The translations under genes were made by a program, and so were the position numbers. The notes under the pieces were generated by a model, which saw nothing but the letters and a program-made list of their open reading frames with translations, did no database searches and was not told the DNA's origin. This document shows, one piece after another, positions 17,850-25,620 of a DNA stretch of 64,000 nt (its first letter is position 1; each line of letters starts with the position of its first letter). The DNA is from Pseudomonas sp. RIT-PI-S (GTDB lineage: Bacteria; Pseudomonadota; Gammaproteobacteria; Pseudomonadales; Pseudomonadaceae): NCBI RefSeq assembly GCF_025642975.1, contig NZ_JANZKJ010000010.1:1-64000 (forward strand), written 5' to 3'.

Positions 17850-18884
17850 ATGAAGTCACTACCCCCCTTTGTTCTGAAGATCATCGACCTGATCAAACGC
17901 TATCCGGGCATCGTCGCCGCCTTTGGCTTCTGTTCGGGGATCGGCAGCTTCGTGTTGGTCGACCGCCAGGCCAAGCTGGCCAGCCCTATCGCCATACTGC
18001 TGTTGGTCAGTTGGGTATGGCTGATGCTGGAAAACAGCTTCAACCGCCTGTTCAGCCGGTTTTTCAAGCGAGAAATCCCCGCACCCTTGCTGCGCTATGC
18101 AACGCAGATGATCCACCAGGAAAGCTTGTTCTTCGTGTTGCCGTTCTTTTACGTCACTACCACTTGGAACAGCGGCCAGCTGGTGTTTACCGGGCTGTTA
18201 ACCCTCGCTGGGCTAGTGTCGATCACCGATCCCCTCTACTACCACTGGGTGGCGCCACGGCGCTGGCTGTTCCTGGCCATGCACACCTTCACCCTGTTTG
18301 CGGCCATGTTGACCGCGATGCCGATCATCCTCCACCTGACCACGGCCGAGACCTTCAAGATCGCGCTGGGCGTGGCCATGCTGCTGTCGTTCCCTAGCCT
18401 GGCTACCACCTTTCCTTTGCACCATTGGCGCCGGGCAGTGGGGCTGGTTGTACTCACCCTGGCCATTGGCGGCGCTGGCTGGCTGTTGCGCACCTGGGTG
18501 CCGCCGGCGACCCTATGGCTCACCGAAGACGCCATCACCCTGACCTTAGATGATCAAGCCCGCAGCCCCGGCGACAGCCTGACTCGCCTGAGCGTCAGCC
18601 AAGCGCGCGGCGGCGTGTTCGCCTATACGGCGATCAATGCGCCTCGGGGCTTGGATGAGCGCATTTTCCATGTGTGGGAGTTCAACGGCGCCGAAGTGGA
18701 CCGCATTGCACTGGACATCCATGGCGGGCGAAAAGAAGGCTACCGCGCATGGACCCGCAAGCAGAACTTCCCAGGCGACCCCGCGGGTAACTGGAAAGTG
18801 CGGGTGGAAACCGAAGACGGGCAAATCATCGGCGCCCTGCGCTTCACCATTACCGCGGACGCCGCTCAGGCAAAGAACCAGTAA
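17850..18884 (+). CDS. DUF5924/DUF2914 family membrane protein
   Basis: 344-residue protein. The first 220 residues hold about seven membrane helices (for example LIDLIKRYPGIVAAFGFCSG; QESLFFVLPFFYVTTTW), the DUF5924 region. The C-terminal 110 residues form a soluble beta-rich domain of DUF2914 type, with HVWEFNGAEVDRIALDIHGG and GNWKVRVETEDGQIIGALRF. Such domains look like periplasmic carbohydrate- or ligand-binding modules, but no function is known. It lies 55 bp after the M16 peptidase in the same direction. Its 3' end overlaps the convergent SpmAB-type gene by 19 bp. Confidence 0.82.
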   Translation: MKSLPPFVLKIIDLIKRYPGIVAAFGFCSGIGSFVLVDRQAKLASPIAILLLVSWVWLMLENSFNRLFSRFFKREIPAPLLRYATQMIHQESLFFVLPFFYVTTTWNSGQLVFTGLLTLAGLVSITDPLYYHWVAPRRWLFLAMHTFTLFAAMLTAMPIILHLTTAETFKIALGVAMLLSFPSLATTFPLHHWRRAVGLVVLTLAIGGAGWLLRTWVPPATLWLTEDAITLTLDDQARSPGDSLTRLSVSQARGGVFAYTAINAPRGLDERIFHVWEFNGAEVDRIALDIHGGRKEGYRAWTRKQNFPGDPAGNWKVRVETEDGQIIGALRFTITADAAQAKNQ

Positions 18885-20095
18885 CAGACCGCGATGGCAC
18901 TGATCACACCCGCCAATTCCGCAAGCAGGGCGCAGCCTACCGCGTGGCGTGCGCGCTGGATGCCCACGGCGCCGAAGTACACGGCCAGTACGTAGAAGGT
19001 GGTTTCAGTGCTGCCCTGGATAGTGGCCGCCACCAGCGCCGGGAAGCTATCAACTCCCTTGCTGTGCATGGTGTCGATGAGCATCGCCCGTGCCGCGCTT
19101 CCGGAAAACGGCTTGACCAGGGCCGTGGGCAGCGCATCGACGAAACGGGTATCCAACCCCAGCCACTGCACGCCATGGCGAATGCCTTCCAGCGCGAGGT
19201 CCAGCGCACCCGATGCCCGCAGCACCCCCACCGCGCAGAGCATGGCCACCAGGTAGGGCAACAGGCCCTTGGCAACCTCGAAGCCCTCCTTGGCGCCTTC
19301 CACGAAGGCTTCGTACACCCGCACACGGCGCAACGCGCCAATCAGCAGGAACAGCAGTATCAACCCGAACAGCGTGAGGTTGCCCAACAGTGAGGACAGG
19401 CTGGCCACCGCTGTGGCCGAGAGCCCGGCGAGGAACGCCATGAAGCCACCCAGCAGCAGCGCGCCAGGCAGCAGATAGGCCAGCACTACTGGGTCCCACA
19501 GGCGCAGGCGCTGCATGAACGCCACTGACAGCAACCCCACTAGGGTGGACCCGCTGGTGGCGAGCAGGATTGGCAAAAAGACCATGGTCGGATCTGGGGC
19601 GCCTTGTTGGGCGCGGTACATGAAAATGGTCACCGGCAATAGCGTCAGCGACGAGGCATTGAGCACCAGAAAAAGAATTTGCGCGTTGGTGGCCGTGTCT
19701 GGCCGCGGGTTCAGCTCCTGCAACGCGCGCATGGCCTTGAGGCCAATCGGGGTAGCGGCGTTATCGAGGCCCAGCGCATTGGCCGCGAAATTCATGGTGA
19801 TCAGGCCAAGCGAGGGGTGGCCGCGCGGCACTTCGGGCATCAAGCGTGCGAACAGCGGCCCCAGCAGGCGGGCGACCCAGTCGACGATGCCGGCTTTTTC
19901 GGCGATTCGCAAAAAGCCCAGCCAGAGGGTGAGGGTGCCGAACAGCAGCACCATCACATCTACCGACAACTTGGCCATGTTGAAGATGGCTTCGACCATG
20001 GCGGCGAAAATGGCGCTGTTGCCTGCCATCAGCCATTGGGCCAGGGCAGACACCGCCGCCACGACGAAAAAGCCGAGCCAAAGGCCATTGAGCAT
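18866..20095 (-). CDS. Nucleoside recognition domain (SpmA-SpmB type) membrane protein
   Basis: 409-residue inner-membrane protein that joins two Gate (nucleoside-recognition) domains, equivalent to Bacillus spore maturation proteins SpmA and SpmB in one chain. The N-terminal half has MNFAANALGLDNAATPIGLK and the C-terminal half LVKPFSGSAARAMLIDTM and ATIQGSTETTFYVLAVYFG, which are the conserved signatures. Pseudomonads do not sporulate, so the role must differ; transport of a small molecule is the likely but unproven function. It converges with the DUF5924 gene and is followed upstream by gltP in the same direction. Confidence 0.87.
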   Translation of the reverse strand: MLNGLWLGFFVVAAVSALAQWLMAGNSAIFAAMVEAIFNMAKLSVDVMVLLFGTLTLWLGFLRIAEKAGIVDWVARLLGPLFARLMPEVPRGHPSLGLITMNFAANALGLDNAATPIGLKAMRALQELNPRPDTATNAQILFLVLNASSLTLLPVTIFMYRAQQGAPDPTMVFLPILLATSGSTLVGLLSVAFMQRLRLWDPVVLAYLLPGALLLGGFMAFLAGLSATAVASLSSLLGNLTLFGLILLFLLIGALRRVRVYEAFVEGAKEGFEVAKGLLPYLVAMLCAVGVLRASGALDLALEGIRHGVQWLGLDTRFVDALPTALVKPFSGSAARAMLIDTMHSKGVDSFPALVAATIQGSTETTFYVLAVYFGAVGIQRARHAVGCALLAELAGVISAIAVCYWFFA

Positions 20096-20188
20096 TGTGA
20101 ACCCCCGTGTCTGCGAATGCCGGCATGATAGTCGGCCCAGCGGGGGTAGGCTACGGCCGGGCTTGCGGCCCGGCCGGCCAAGGAAGGG

Positions 20189-21520
20189 TCAGCGCGTGAC
20201 GCTGCTAGCCTCGCCCGCAGCGGCACGGCGGCGCCAGTGCGGCAGGGAATTCCAGTAACGCGCGCCCTTGGCGTCGTCGTACATGCCTTCCCAGCGGGAA
20301 ATGACCAGCACGGCCAGGGCGTTGCCTATCACGTTCAACGCCGTGCGGGCCATGTCCATGATGCGGTCTACGCCAGCGATGAACGCCAAGCCTTCGAGCG
20401 GGATCCCCACGCTCCCCAAGGTGGCCAGCAAGACCACGAACGATACGCCAGGAACCCCGGCAATCCCCTTGGAGGTCACCATCAGGGTCAGCACCAGCAT
20501 TACCTGCTGGGAAATAGGCATGTCGATCCCGTACAGCTGGGCGATGAACAGCGCGGCAATGCTCTGGTACAGCGTGGAACCGTCCAGGTTGAACGAGTAA
20601 CCGGTAGGGACCACAAAGCTGCTGATCGCCTTAGGCGCGCCGTAGGCCTCCATCTTCTCGATCACTCGTGGCAACACGGTTTCCGAACTGGCAGTGGAAT
20701 AGGCCAGGATCAGCTCATCCTTGAAGATGCGGATCAGCTTGAACACCGAGAAGCCAAACAGACGGGCTACTAGCCCCAGCACGCCCAGGGCGAAGAACAG
20801 CACCGCGGCATATACCAGCACGACCAGCTTGGCCAGCGGCAGCAGGGAAGCGAAGCCAAAGTTGGCCACTGTTACCGCAATGAGCGCGAATACGCCGATC
20901 GGGGCGTAGTTCATGATCATATGGGTAACCCGGAACATGGTTTCCGAGATGCCCTGGAAAGTGCGCACCAGCGGGTCCCGGGTTTCCGGCGCGAGGCTCG
21001 ACAGCCCCAAGCCGAAGATCACCGAGAAGAAGATGATCGGCAACATTTGCCCAGCTACGATCGCCGCGAATACGTTCGACGGGATCAGGTTCAACAGGGT
21101 CGCAACCAGCGCGTGGTTATGCTGAACCTCGTCCGTGGTTTTCTGATATTGCGAGATATCCACGGTACCGAGCGTACTCATGTCGATGCCGCTGCCTGGG
21201 TGGACCAAATTGGCCAGCACTAACCCGAGCACGATCGCCAGCGTCGTGATGATCTCGAAGTAGACGATCGTCTTTACACCGATGCGCCCAAGCTTCTTGG
21301 CATCGCCTACGCCAGCAATACCGACGATGAGCGAGGAGATCACGATAGGGATCACGATCATCTTGATCAGGCGGATGAAAATATCACCGGCGGGTTGCAG
21401 CACATTGCTGATCCACCAAGCTTTTTCCGCGCTGAAGTGATTGAGGGCAGCGCCCAGGGCAATGCCCAGGACCAAACCAATGAGAATTTGCCATGCAAGG
21501 CTGAGTTTTGGCTTTGTCAT
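20189..21520 (-). CDS. gltP: Glutamate/aspartate:proton symporter (DAACS family)
   Basis: 443-residue dicarboxylate/amino-acid:cation symporter, about eight membrane helices and two re-entrant hairpins. Diagnostic parts are LIKMIVIPIVISSLIVGIAG, the serine-rich SSETVLPRVIEKMEAYGAPK of hairpin 1, VPTGYSFNLDGSTLYQSIAA and, near the end, AGVDRIMDMARTALNVIGNA. GltP of this type imports L-glutamate and L-aspartate with protons and sits in the inner membrane. The start ATG matches family N-termini. Control signals likely lie in the 558-bp gap upstream, which carries two strong dyads. Confidence 0.92.
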   Translation of the reverse strand: MTKPKLSLAWQILIGLVLGIALGAALNHFSAEKAWWISNVLQPAGDIFIRLIKMIVIPIVISSLIVGIAGVGDAKKLGRIGVKTIVYFEIITTLAIVLGLVLANLVHPGSGIDMSTLGTVDISQYQKTTDEVQHNHALVATLLNLIPSNVFAAIVAGQMLPIIFFSVIFGLGLSSLAPETRDPLVRTFQGISETMFRVTHMIMNYAPIGVFALIAVTVANFGFASLLPLAKLVVLVYAAVLFFALGVLGLVARLFGFSVFKLIRIFKDELILAYSTASSETVLPRVIEKMEAYGAPKAISSFVVPTGYSFNLDGSTLYQSIAALFIAQLYGIDMPISQQVMLVLTLMVTSKGIAGVPGVSFVVLLATLGSVGIPLEGLAFIAGVDRIMDMARTALNVIGNALAVLVISRWEGMYDDAKGARYWNSLPHWRRRAAAGEASSVTR

Positions 21521-21727
21521 TATTCAACTCTGTGTCAGGTTCATCGAGGCCATGGCGCAAGCGCGCATGCGATGGAATGCCACCAGAGGGCAGGCCTTTG
21601 GCAACAAAAAGCGGGGAACTATCGAGGGATGGCCAGTTGCCGTCTAATGCCGTAAACGCCTAGCTTATGCCGTTTCGGCATGGGCAAGCCCTTGATTTTA
21701 CGGCTTTGGAGGCGAAAAGCAGATCAT

Positions 21728-21809
21728 ATTCGGAATACCGAATAGCCGCCGGCAAGGCATGCAATGGTTTGCGCACACCATTCAAACGGCCCGTTCGGCT
21801 TACCGAACG
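21728..21809. promoter_or_regulatory. Pair of TTCGG-N4-CCGAA dyads upstream of gltP
   Basis: ATTCGG-AATA-CCGAAT at 21728-21743 and CGTTCGG-CTTA-CCGAACG at 21792-21809 share a 14-bp palindromic core. Their centres are 65 bp apart, about six helical turns, as expected for a looping dimeric regulator. The regulator is unknown; gltP, 208-290 bp downstream on the minus strand, is the nearest candidate target. Confidence 0.6.
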
Positions 21810-21856
21810 AAGGCCGCGACAGAACGAATTGGCGCTCGACGCGACAGGTGGGCATT

Positions 21857-22030
21857 AAAAAAGCCCCGTCACACCCAGGCGCGATACACCGCACACCCGT
21901 GCATAACGAGGCTTCTTTCCTGACCCGGCCCTCGGCGGAGGCACTCCCTGTACCCCTAGGTCACTCCAGCGATACTTCAGCTAGAGCATCCCGGCCCCTT
22001 GGTCATGTAGCGGCCTTCCTCAGGCCGTAC
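21857..22030 (-). ncRNA. Candidate structured RNA or 3' UTR downstream of ivy
   Basis: Read on the minus strand, the segment has a hairpin CGGCC-UGAGGAA-GGCCG (22011-22027), a second hairpin GGUAC-AGGGA-GUGCC (21940-21954), and ends in a stem AAGCCUCGU / ACGGGGCUU followed by a U run at about 21857-21862. Two of the loops expose GGA, as in RsmA/RsmE-binding RNAs. There is no visible GacA box, so it may instead be the 3' UTR of ivy. The 5' end is not defined. Confidence 0.35.
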
Positions 22031-22078
22031 AAGCTAATGGCGAACTGGAACGCCGTTGATTCACGCACTAGAACGGGT

Positions 22079-22543
22079 CTAGTACCACTGCGGATCGTTC
22101 TTGAGCTGCTCCATCAACATCTTTTGCATGTCTTCGTCCGGGTCGCCCAGCCAGCGGTAGTCCGCACGCTTGGAAGGCGTCTTGTCCTCAGGCACACCCG
22201 TCGGAACCTTTACCCACAGCACATAGGCGTGAGCCTTGTTCCAACTAAAAGCAACTACCAAGCGGTTGTGCAGGCAGTCATCGGCTTTCTCGCAGACCTG
22301 CCCAACCAGATATTTGTCGCCGCCTTCCGTGACGGCAGTCATTGGAGCAGAAGTTCCGGAAAGGTTTAACACCCAATCGGGAAGGCGTTCTTGCTTCCGC
22401 ACGGCGTCCTGCCATGCCTGACGGTACTCAGGGTCTGTTGCAACCAGGTTACCGGCGCGCTCCTGCCCGTCGTTATCAGCGAGTACCGGCGCTGTGGCAG
22501 CTACGAAAGCTGCCAGCAGCATGCCGCGGATCACTACCTTCAT
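22079..22543 (-). CDS. ivy: Ivy-family lysozyme inhibitor
   Basis: 154-residue periplasmic protein of the Ivy family, which blocks C-type lysozyme by inserting a conserved loop into its active site. A signal peptide ends near VLA-DN. The mature protein has LPDWVLNLSGTSAPM, VGQVCEKADDCLHNRLVVAF with the family's disulphide-bounded loop (CEKADDC, in place of the classic CKPHDC), and a C-terminal YRWLGDPDEDMQKML. ATG at 22543 lies one base after the stop of the DUF1328 gene, so the two are translationally linked. The His of the classic inhibitory loop is replaced here by Asp, which may change strength or specificity. Confidence 0.85.
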   Translation of the reverse strand: MKVVIRGMLLAAFVAATAPVLADNDGQERAGNLVATDPEYRQAWQDAVRKQERLPDWVLNLSGTSAPMTAVTEGGDKYLVGQVCEKADDCLHNRLVVAFSWNKAHAYVLWVKVPTGVPEDKTPSKRADYRWLGDPDEDMQKMLMEQLKNDPQWY

Positions 22544-22544
22544 G

Positions 22545-22736
<192 letters not shown>

Positions 22737-22746
22737 TTACGCCTGT

Positions 22747-23028
22747 TCAGAACACCCAACGTGGCTCGGTGGGGCGCTGAAATTGGTCGCTGTTATCGAC
22801 CTGTTGCAAGCGGGACGCCTGGGCAGCAGAAGCACTGACTGCGTTCAAGGCAGGGGTTTGCATTGAGTGCAAGGTATGGATCAGCGGCTCGGCCGGCTGG
22901 TTCCAATAATGATATTGCTGGGTGCCAAGCAGGGTCAGCATCAGTGCCAGCGAAGCAAAAAGACCTTGGCGCAGGTGATGTGCGGTAATGAAAGAGACCG
23001 AAGCAATATGTTGACCTGGCTGTTTCAT
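22747..23028 (-). CDS. Hypothetical single-pass membrane protein
   Basis: 93-residue protein with one membrane helix near residues 21-37 (LRQGLFASLALMLTLLGTQQ) and a polar C-terminus. ATG at 23028 has a GGAGG ribosome binding site 7 bp upstream; the longer frame to 23061 lacks one. No family is recognised. It lies 37 bp upstream of the DUF1328-ivy pair in the same direction and could share its transcript. Coding status is supported mainly by the ribosome binding site and position. Confidence 0.6.
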   Translation of the reverse strand: MKQPGQHIASVSFITAHHLRQGLFASLALMLTLLGTQQYHYWNQPAEPLIHTLHSMQTPALNAVSASAAQASRLQQVDNSDQFQRPTEPRWVF

Positions 23029-23227
23029 GTTCACCCCTCCAAAGCGGCCTGCACCGCACACCGATGCGTTTGAGAAGAGTTATTGCAGGCTGCATGCCAG
23101 GTTTGGTTTTGTAGGAAAAGTCTTATTTTACGGGGGTTTGCGGCTCCTATTTAGCGGCTGCCTGCGCGCAACCTGCACGATGACCTTAAGCGGCTCGGGC
23201 GTTTTGCACGATGATCGTGACCCCGGC

Positions 23228-24070
23228 TTACGCTGAAGGTTTCACCGCTACCTTAAGTAGGTCCGCGTCGACCCCACGAACCCCAAGAATCCGTCGGGTC
23301 ACCTCCATCGCCTGCTTCTTATGGACATCGCTGTCCACCTCCCCGGCCAGGGTGACCATTCCGTCCTTTACCTTGACCTCCAGGCGCAACGCATCGAGGC
23401 CGCGGTCGTACTGCAGGCTGCTGGCGACCTTGCTGGAAATCCAGGCGTCGCTCATCTCCGCATCGTCTGCCTTGGCTTGGGCCTGCGCTGGGGCAGCGCC
23501 GGTGCCGGCGGAACGCAAGCTGATCAGATTGTTGATCACAATGCTGCCGTCGGTATCGGCGGCAAGCGCACCCGCCCACTCTTTGGCGTCCACCGTGGTT
23601 GCCTCGCCCTTGAGGGTCACTACACCGCCTGCAACCTCTACGCTGACAGGCGTACCGGCAGTGTCTCTATTCCAGCTCAGCCTGGCCCTGATGATCGCGG
23701 CCAAAGTGAGGTCGTCCAGCTGGATCAACTCTGGCGGCTTGAGCGGTGGGCGCTCGGCAAGGGCAGGGTCCAAGGTGAGCCTGTTGTCGATAGTGGCGGC
23801 GCCGGTTACCGCCTGGGCGAGCGACCCGGCGAGGGTTTTGTCGCCTTCGCTCTCGACCGAGCCGGTAAGGGTCAACTTGGGCCCGGCCACCTGGACCTTT
23901 ATCGTATCGGCGGCCAACCGGCTGTTGAGAGCCAGCGCCGTGCTAGCCGCGCCCTCGCTGCGCGCGTCAGCGAGAGAGTCCGCTTCGGCGTCGGTCATGC
24001 CCACCAGGCTGACACTGCTTAACACAATGGCCAGGGCCCAGGTTCTTAATGTTCGGTCCAAGCGGATCAT
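23228..24070 (-). CDS. BON-domain periplasmic protein (three BON domains)
   Basis: 280-residue exported protein with an N-terminal signal (WALAIVLSSVSLVGMTDAEA) and three BON domains. They are roughly residues 40-100 (KLTLTGSVESEGDKTLAGSL), 110-180 (GVVTLKGEATTVDAKEWAGA) and 205-275 (GMVTLAGEVDSDVHKKQAME). BON proteins such as OsmY bind phospholipid and protect the envelope under osmotic stress. ATG at 24070 precedes the signal peptide; the open frame further upstream to 24214 does not look coding. It is divergent from algB with 203 bp between them. Confidence 0.85.
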   Translation of the reverse strand: MIRLDRTLRTWALAIVLSSVSLVGMTDAEADSLADARSEGAASTALALNSRLAADTIKVQVAGPKLTLTGSVESEGDKTLAGSLAQAVTGAATIDNRLTLDPALAERPPLKPPELIQLDDLTLAAIIRARLSWNRDTAGTPVSVEVAGGVVTLKGEATTVDAKEWAGALAADTDGSIVINNLISLRSAGTGAAPAQAQAKADDAEMSDAWISSKVASSLQYDRGLDALRLEVKVKDGMVTLAGEVDSDVHKKQAMEVTRRILGVRGVDADLLKVAVKPSA

Positions 24071-24273
24071 CTTCACTCCAAAGGTTGCACCTTCGTCAGG
24101 AAAACGGCCGGTCTTGGCGCGACTCGAGCAGTGCAACTCGCCACGCGCCAACCGTTTCGCTGGCAACGCAGCTAGCGCTACCCTGCGAAGGCTGAAATCG
24201 TTCAGAATTGACATTGCAACTTGCCCGATAATTCTCGGACTAAGAGAAGATCTTTTTCACAGGAGCGTAAGAA

Positions 24274-25620
24274 ATGGAATCTGGTGCGGATCATCAAGGC
24301 CGTATCCTGCTGGTTGATGATGAAGCGGCCATTCTTCGCACCTTCCGCTATTGCCTCGAAGACGAAGGCTACAGCGTCGCCACAGCCAGCAGTGCGGCCC
24401 AAGCCGAAGCACTCTTGCAGCGCCAGGTATTCGACCTGTGTTTCCTTGACCTTCGGCTGGGTGAGGACAACGGCCTGGACGTGCTCGCGCAGATGCGCAC
24501 TCTGGCACCCTGGATGCGGGTGGTGATCGTTACCGCGCATTCTGCGGTGGATACCGCAGTGGACTCGATCCAGGCGGGCGCCGCGGATTACTTGGTAAAA
24601 CCTTGCAGCCCCGATCAATTGCGCCTCGCCACGGCCAAGCAGCTGGAAGTACGGCAGTTGTCGCAACGGCTCGAAGCGTTGGAAGGGCAGATACGCAAGC
24701 CTAAGGATGGCCTGGATTCGCACAGCCCTGCGATGATGGTGGTGTTGGAAACCGCCCGCCAAGTGGCCAACACCGACGCCAACATCCTGATTCTGGGTGA
24801 GTCCGGTACCGGTAAGGGCGAGTTGGCGCGCGCCATCCACGGTTGGAGCAAGCGCGCCAAGAAAGCATGCGTGACCATCAACTGCCCGTCGCTGTCGGCA
24901 GACCTGATGGAAAGCGAGCTGTTCGGCCACAGCCGCGGCGCGTTCACCGGTGCCAGTGAAAGCACCCTGGGGCGTGTCAACCAGGCTGACGGCGGTACGC
25001 TGTTCCTCGACGAGATCGGTGATTTTCCACTCGCGTTGCAGCCCAAGTTGTTGCGTTTTATCCAGGACAAGGAATACGAACGGGTAGGCGATGCAGTTAC
25101 CCGTCGGGCGGATGTACGCATTCTCGCCGCCACCAACCTGAACCTCGAAGACATGGTCAAGGAAGGGCGCTTCCGTGAAGACCTGCTCTACCGGTTGAAC
25201 GTGATCACCCTGCACCTGCCCCCTCTGCGCGAACGCAGCGAGGACATCCTGACCTTGGCGGATCGTTTCCTTGCCCGGTTCGTCAAGGAATATGCGCGGC
25301 CGGCGCGGACGTTTAGCGAAGAGGCGCGCTCAGCGCTGCTCAATTACCGCTGGCCAGGAAACATCCGCGAGCTGCGCAACGTGATCGAACGCGCCAGCAT
25401 CATCTGCCCGCAGGAACGCGTGGAGGTCAGCCACCTGGGCATGGCCGAGCAACCGGTCAACAATGCGCCGAGAGTGGGCGCGGCGCTAAGCCTGGACGAG
25501 CTGGAAAAAGCTCATATCGGGGCGATACTCGCCAACAGCGATACCCTGGACCAAGCAGCGAAGACCCTCGGCATCGACGCGTCCACGCTGTATCGCAAAC
25601 GTAAGCAATACAACCTGTGA
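24274..25620 (+). CDS. algB: Two-component response regulator AlgB (NtrC family)
   Basis: 448-residue regulator. Receiver domain at residues about 10-125 with the phosphoacceptor in FDLCFLDLRLGED and the conserved Lys in DYLVKPCSP; AAA+ domain with Walker A GESGTGKGE, GAFTGA loop and Walker B GGTLFLDEIGDFPL; C-terminal Fis helix-turn-helix ending LGIDASTLYRKRKQ. AlgB is the partner of KinB and controls alginate and virulence genes in P. aeruginosa, partly without phosphorylation. The GAFTGA loop means sigma-54 contact is possible. It has an AGGAG ribosome binding site. The stop overlaps the kinB start (TGATG). Confidence 0.95.
   Translation: MESGADHQGRILLVDDEAAILRTFRYCLEDEGYSVATASSAAQAEALLQRQVFDLCFLDLRLGEDNGLDVLAQMRTLAPWMRVVIVTAHSAVDTAVDSIQAGAADYLVKPCSPDQLRLATAKQLEVRQLSQRLEALEGQIRKPKDGLDSHSPAMMVVLETARQVANTDANILILGESGTGKGELARAIHGWSKRAKKACVTINCPSLSADLMESELFGHSRGAFTGASESTLGRVNQADGGTLFLDEIGDFPLALQPKLLRFIQDKEYERVGDAVTRRADVRILAATNLNLEDMVKEGRFREDLLYRLNVITLHLPPLRERSEDILTLADRFLARFVKEYARPARTFSEEARSALLNYRWPGNIRELRNVIERASIICPQERVEVSHLGMAEQPVNNAPRVGAALSLDELEKAHIGAILANSDTLDQAAKTLGIDASTLYRKRKQYNL

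Larger units (their letters stand above)
21521..22078. other. 558-bp noncoding region between gltP and ivy
   Basis: No convincing gene on either strand; short open frames have no protein-like composition. It contains the dyad ATGCCG-TTT-CGGCAT at 21667-21681, the two TTCGG dyads, and a structured segment that reads as a minus-strand RNA ending in a terminator-like stem. Confidence 0.65.

Noticed and set aside
21667..21858. Small open frame in the gltP-ivy gap
   Set aside because: No ribosome site, and the frame runs across the dyads and the predicted terminator.
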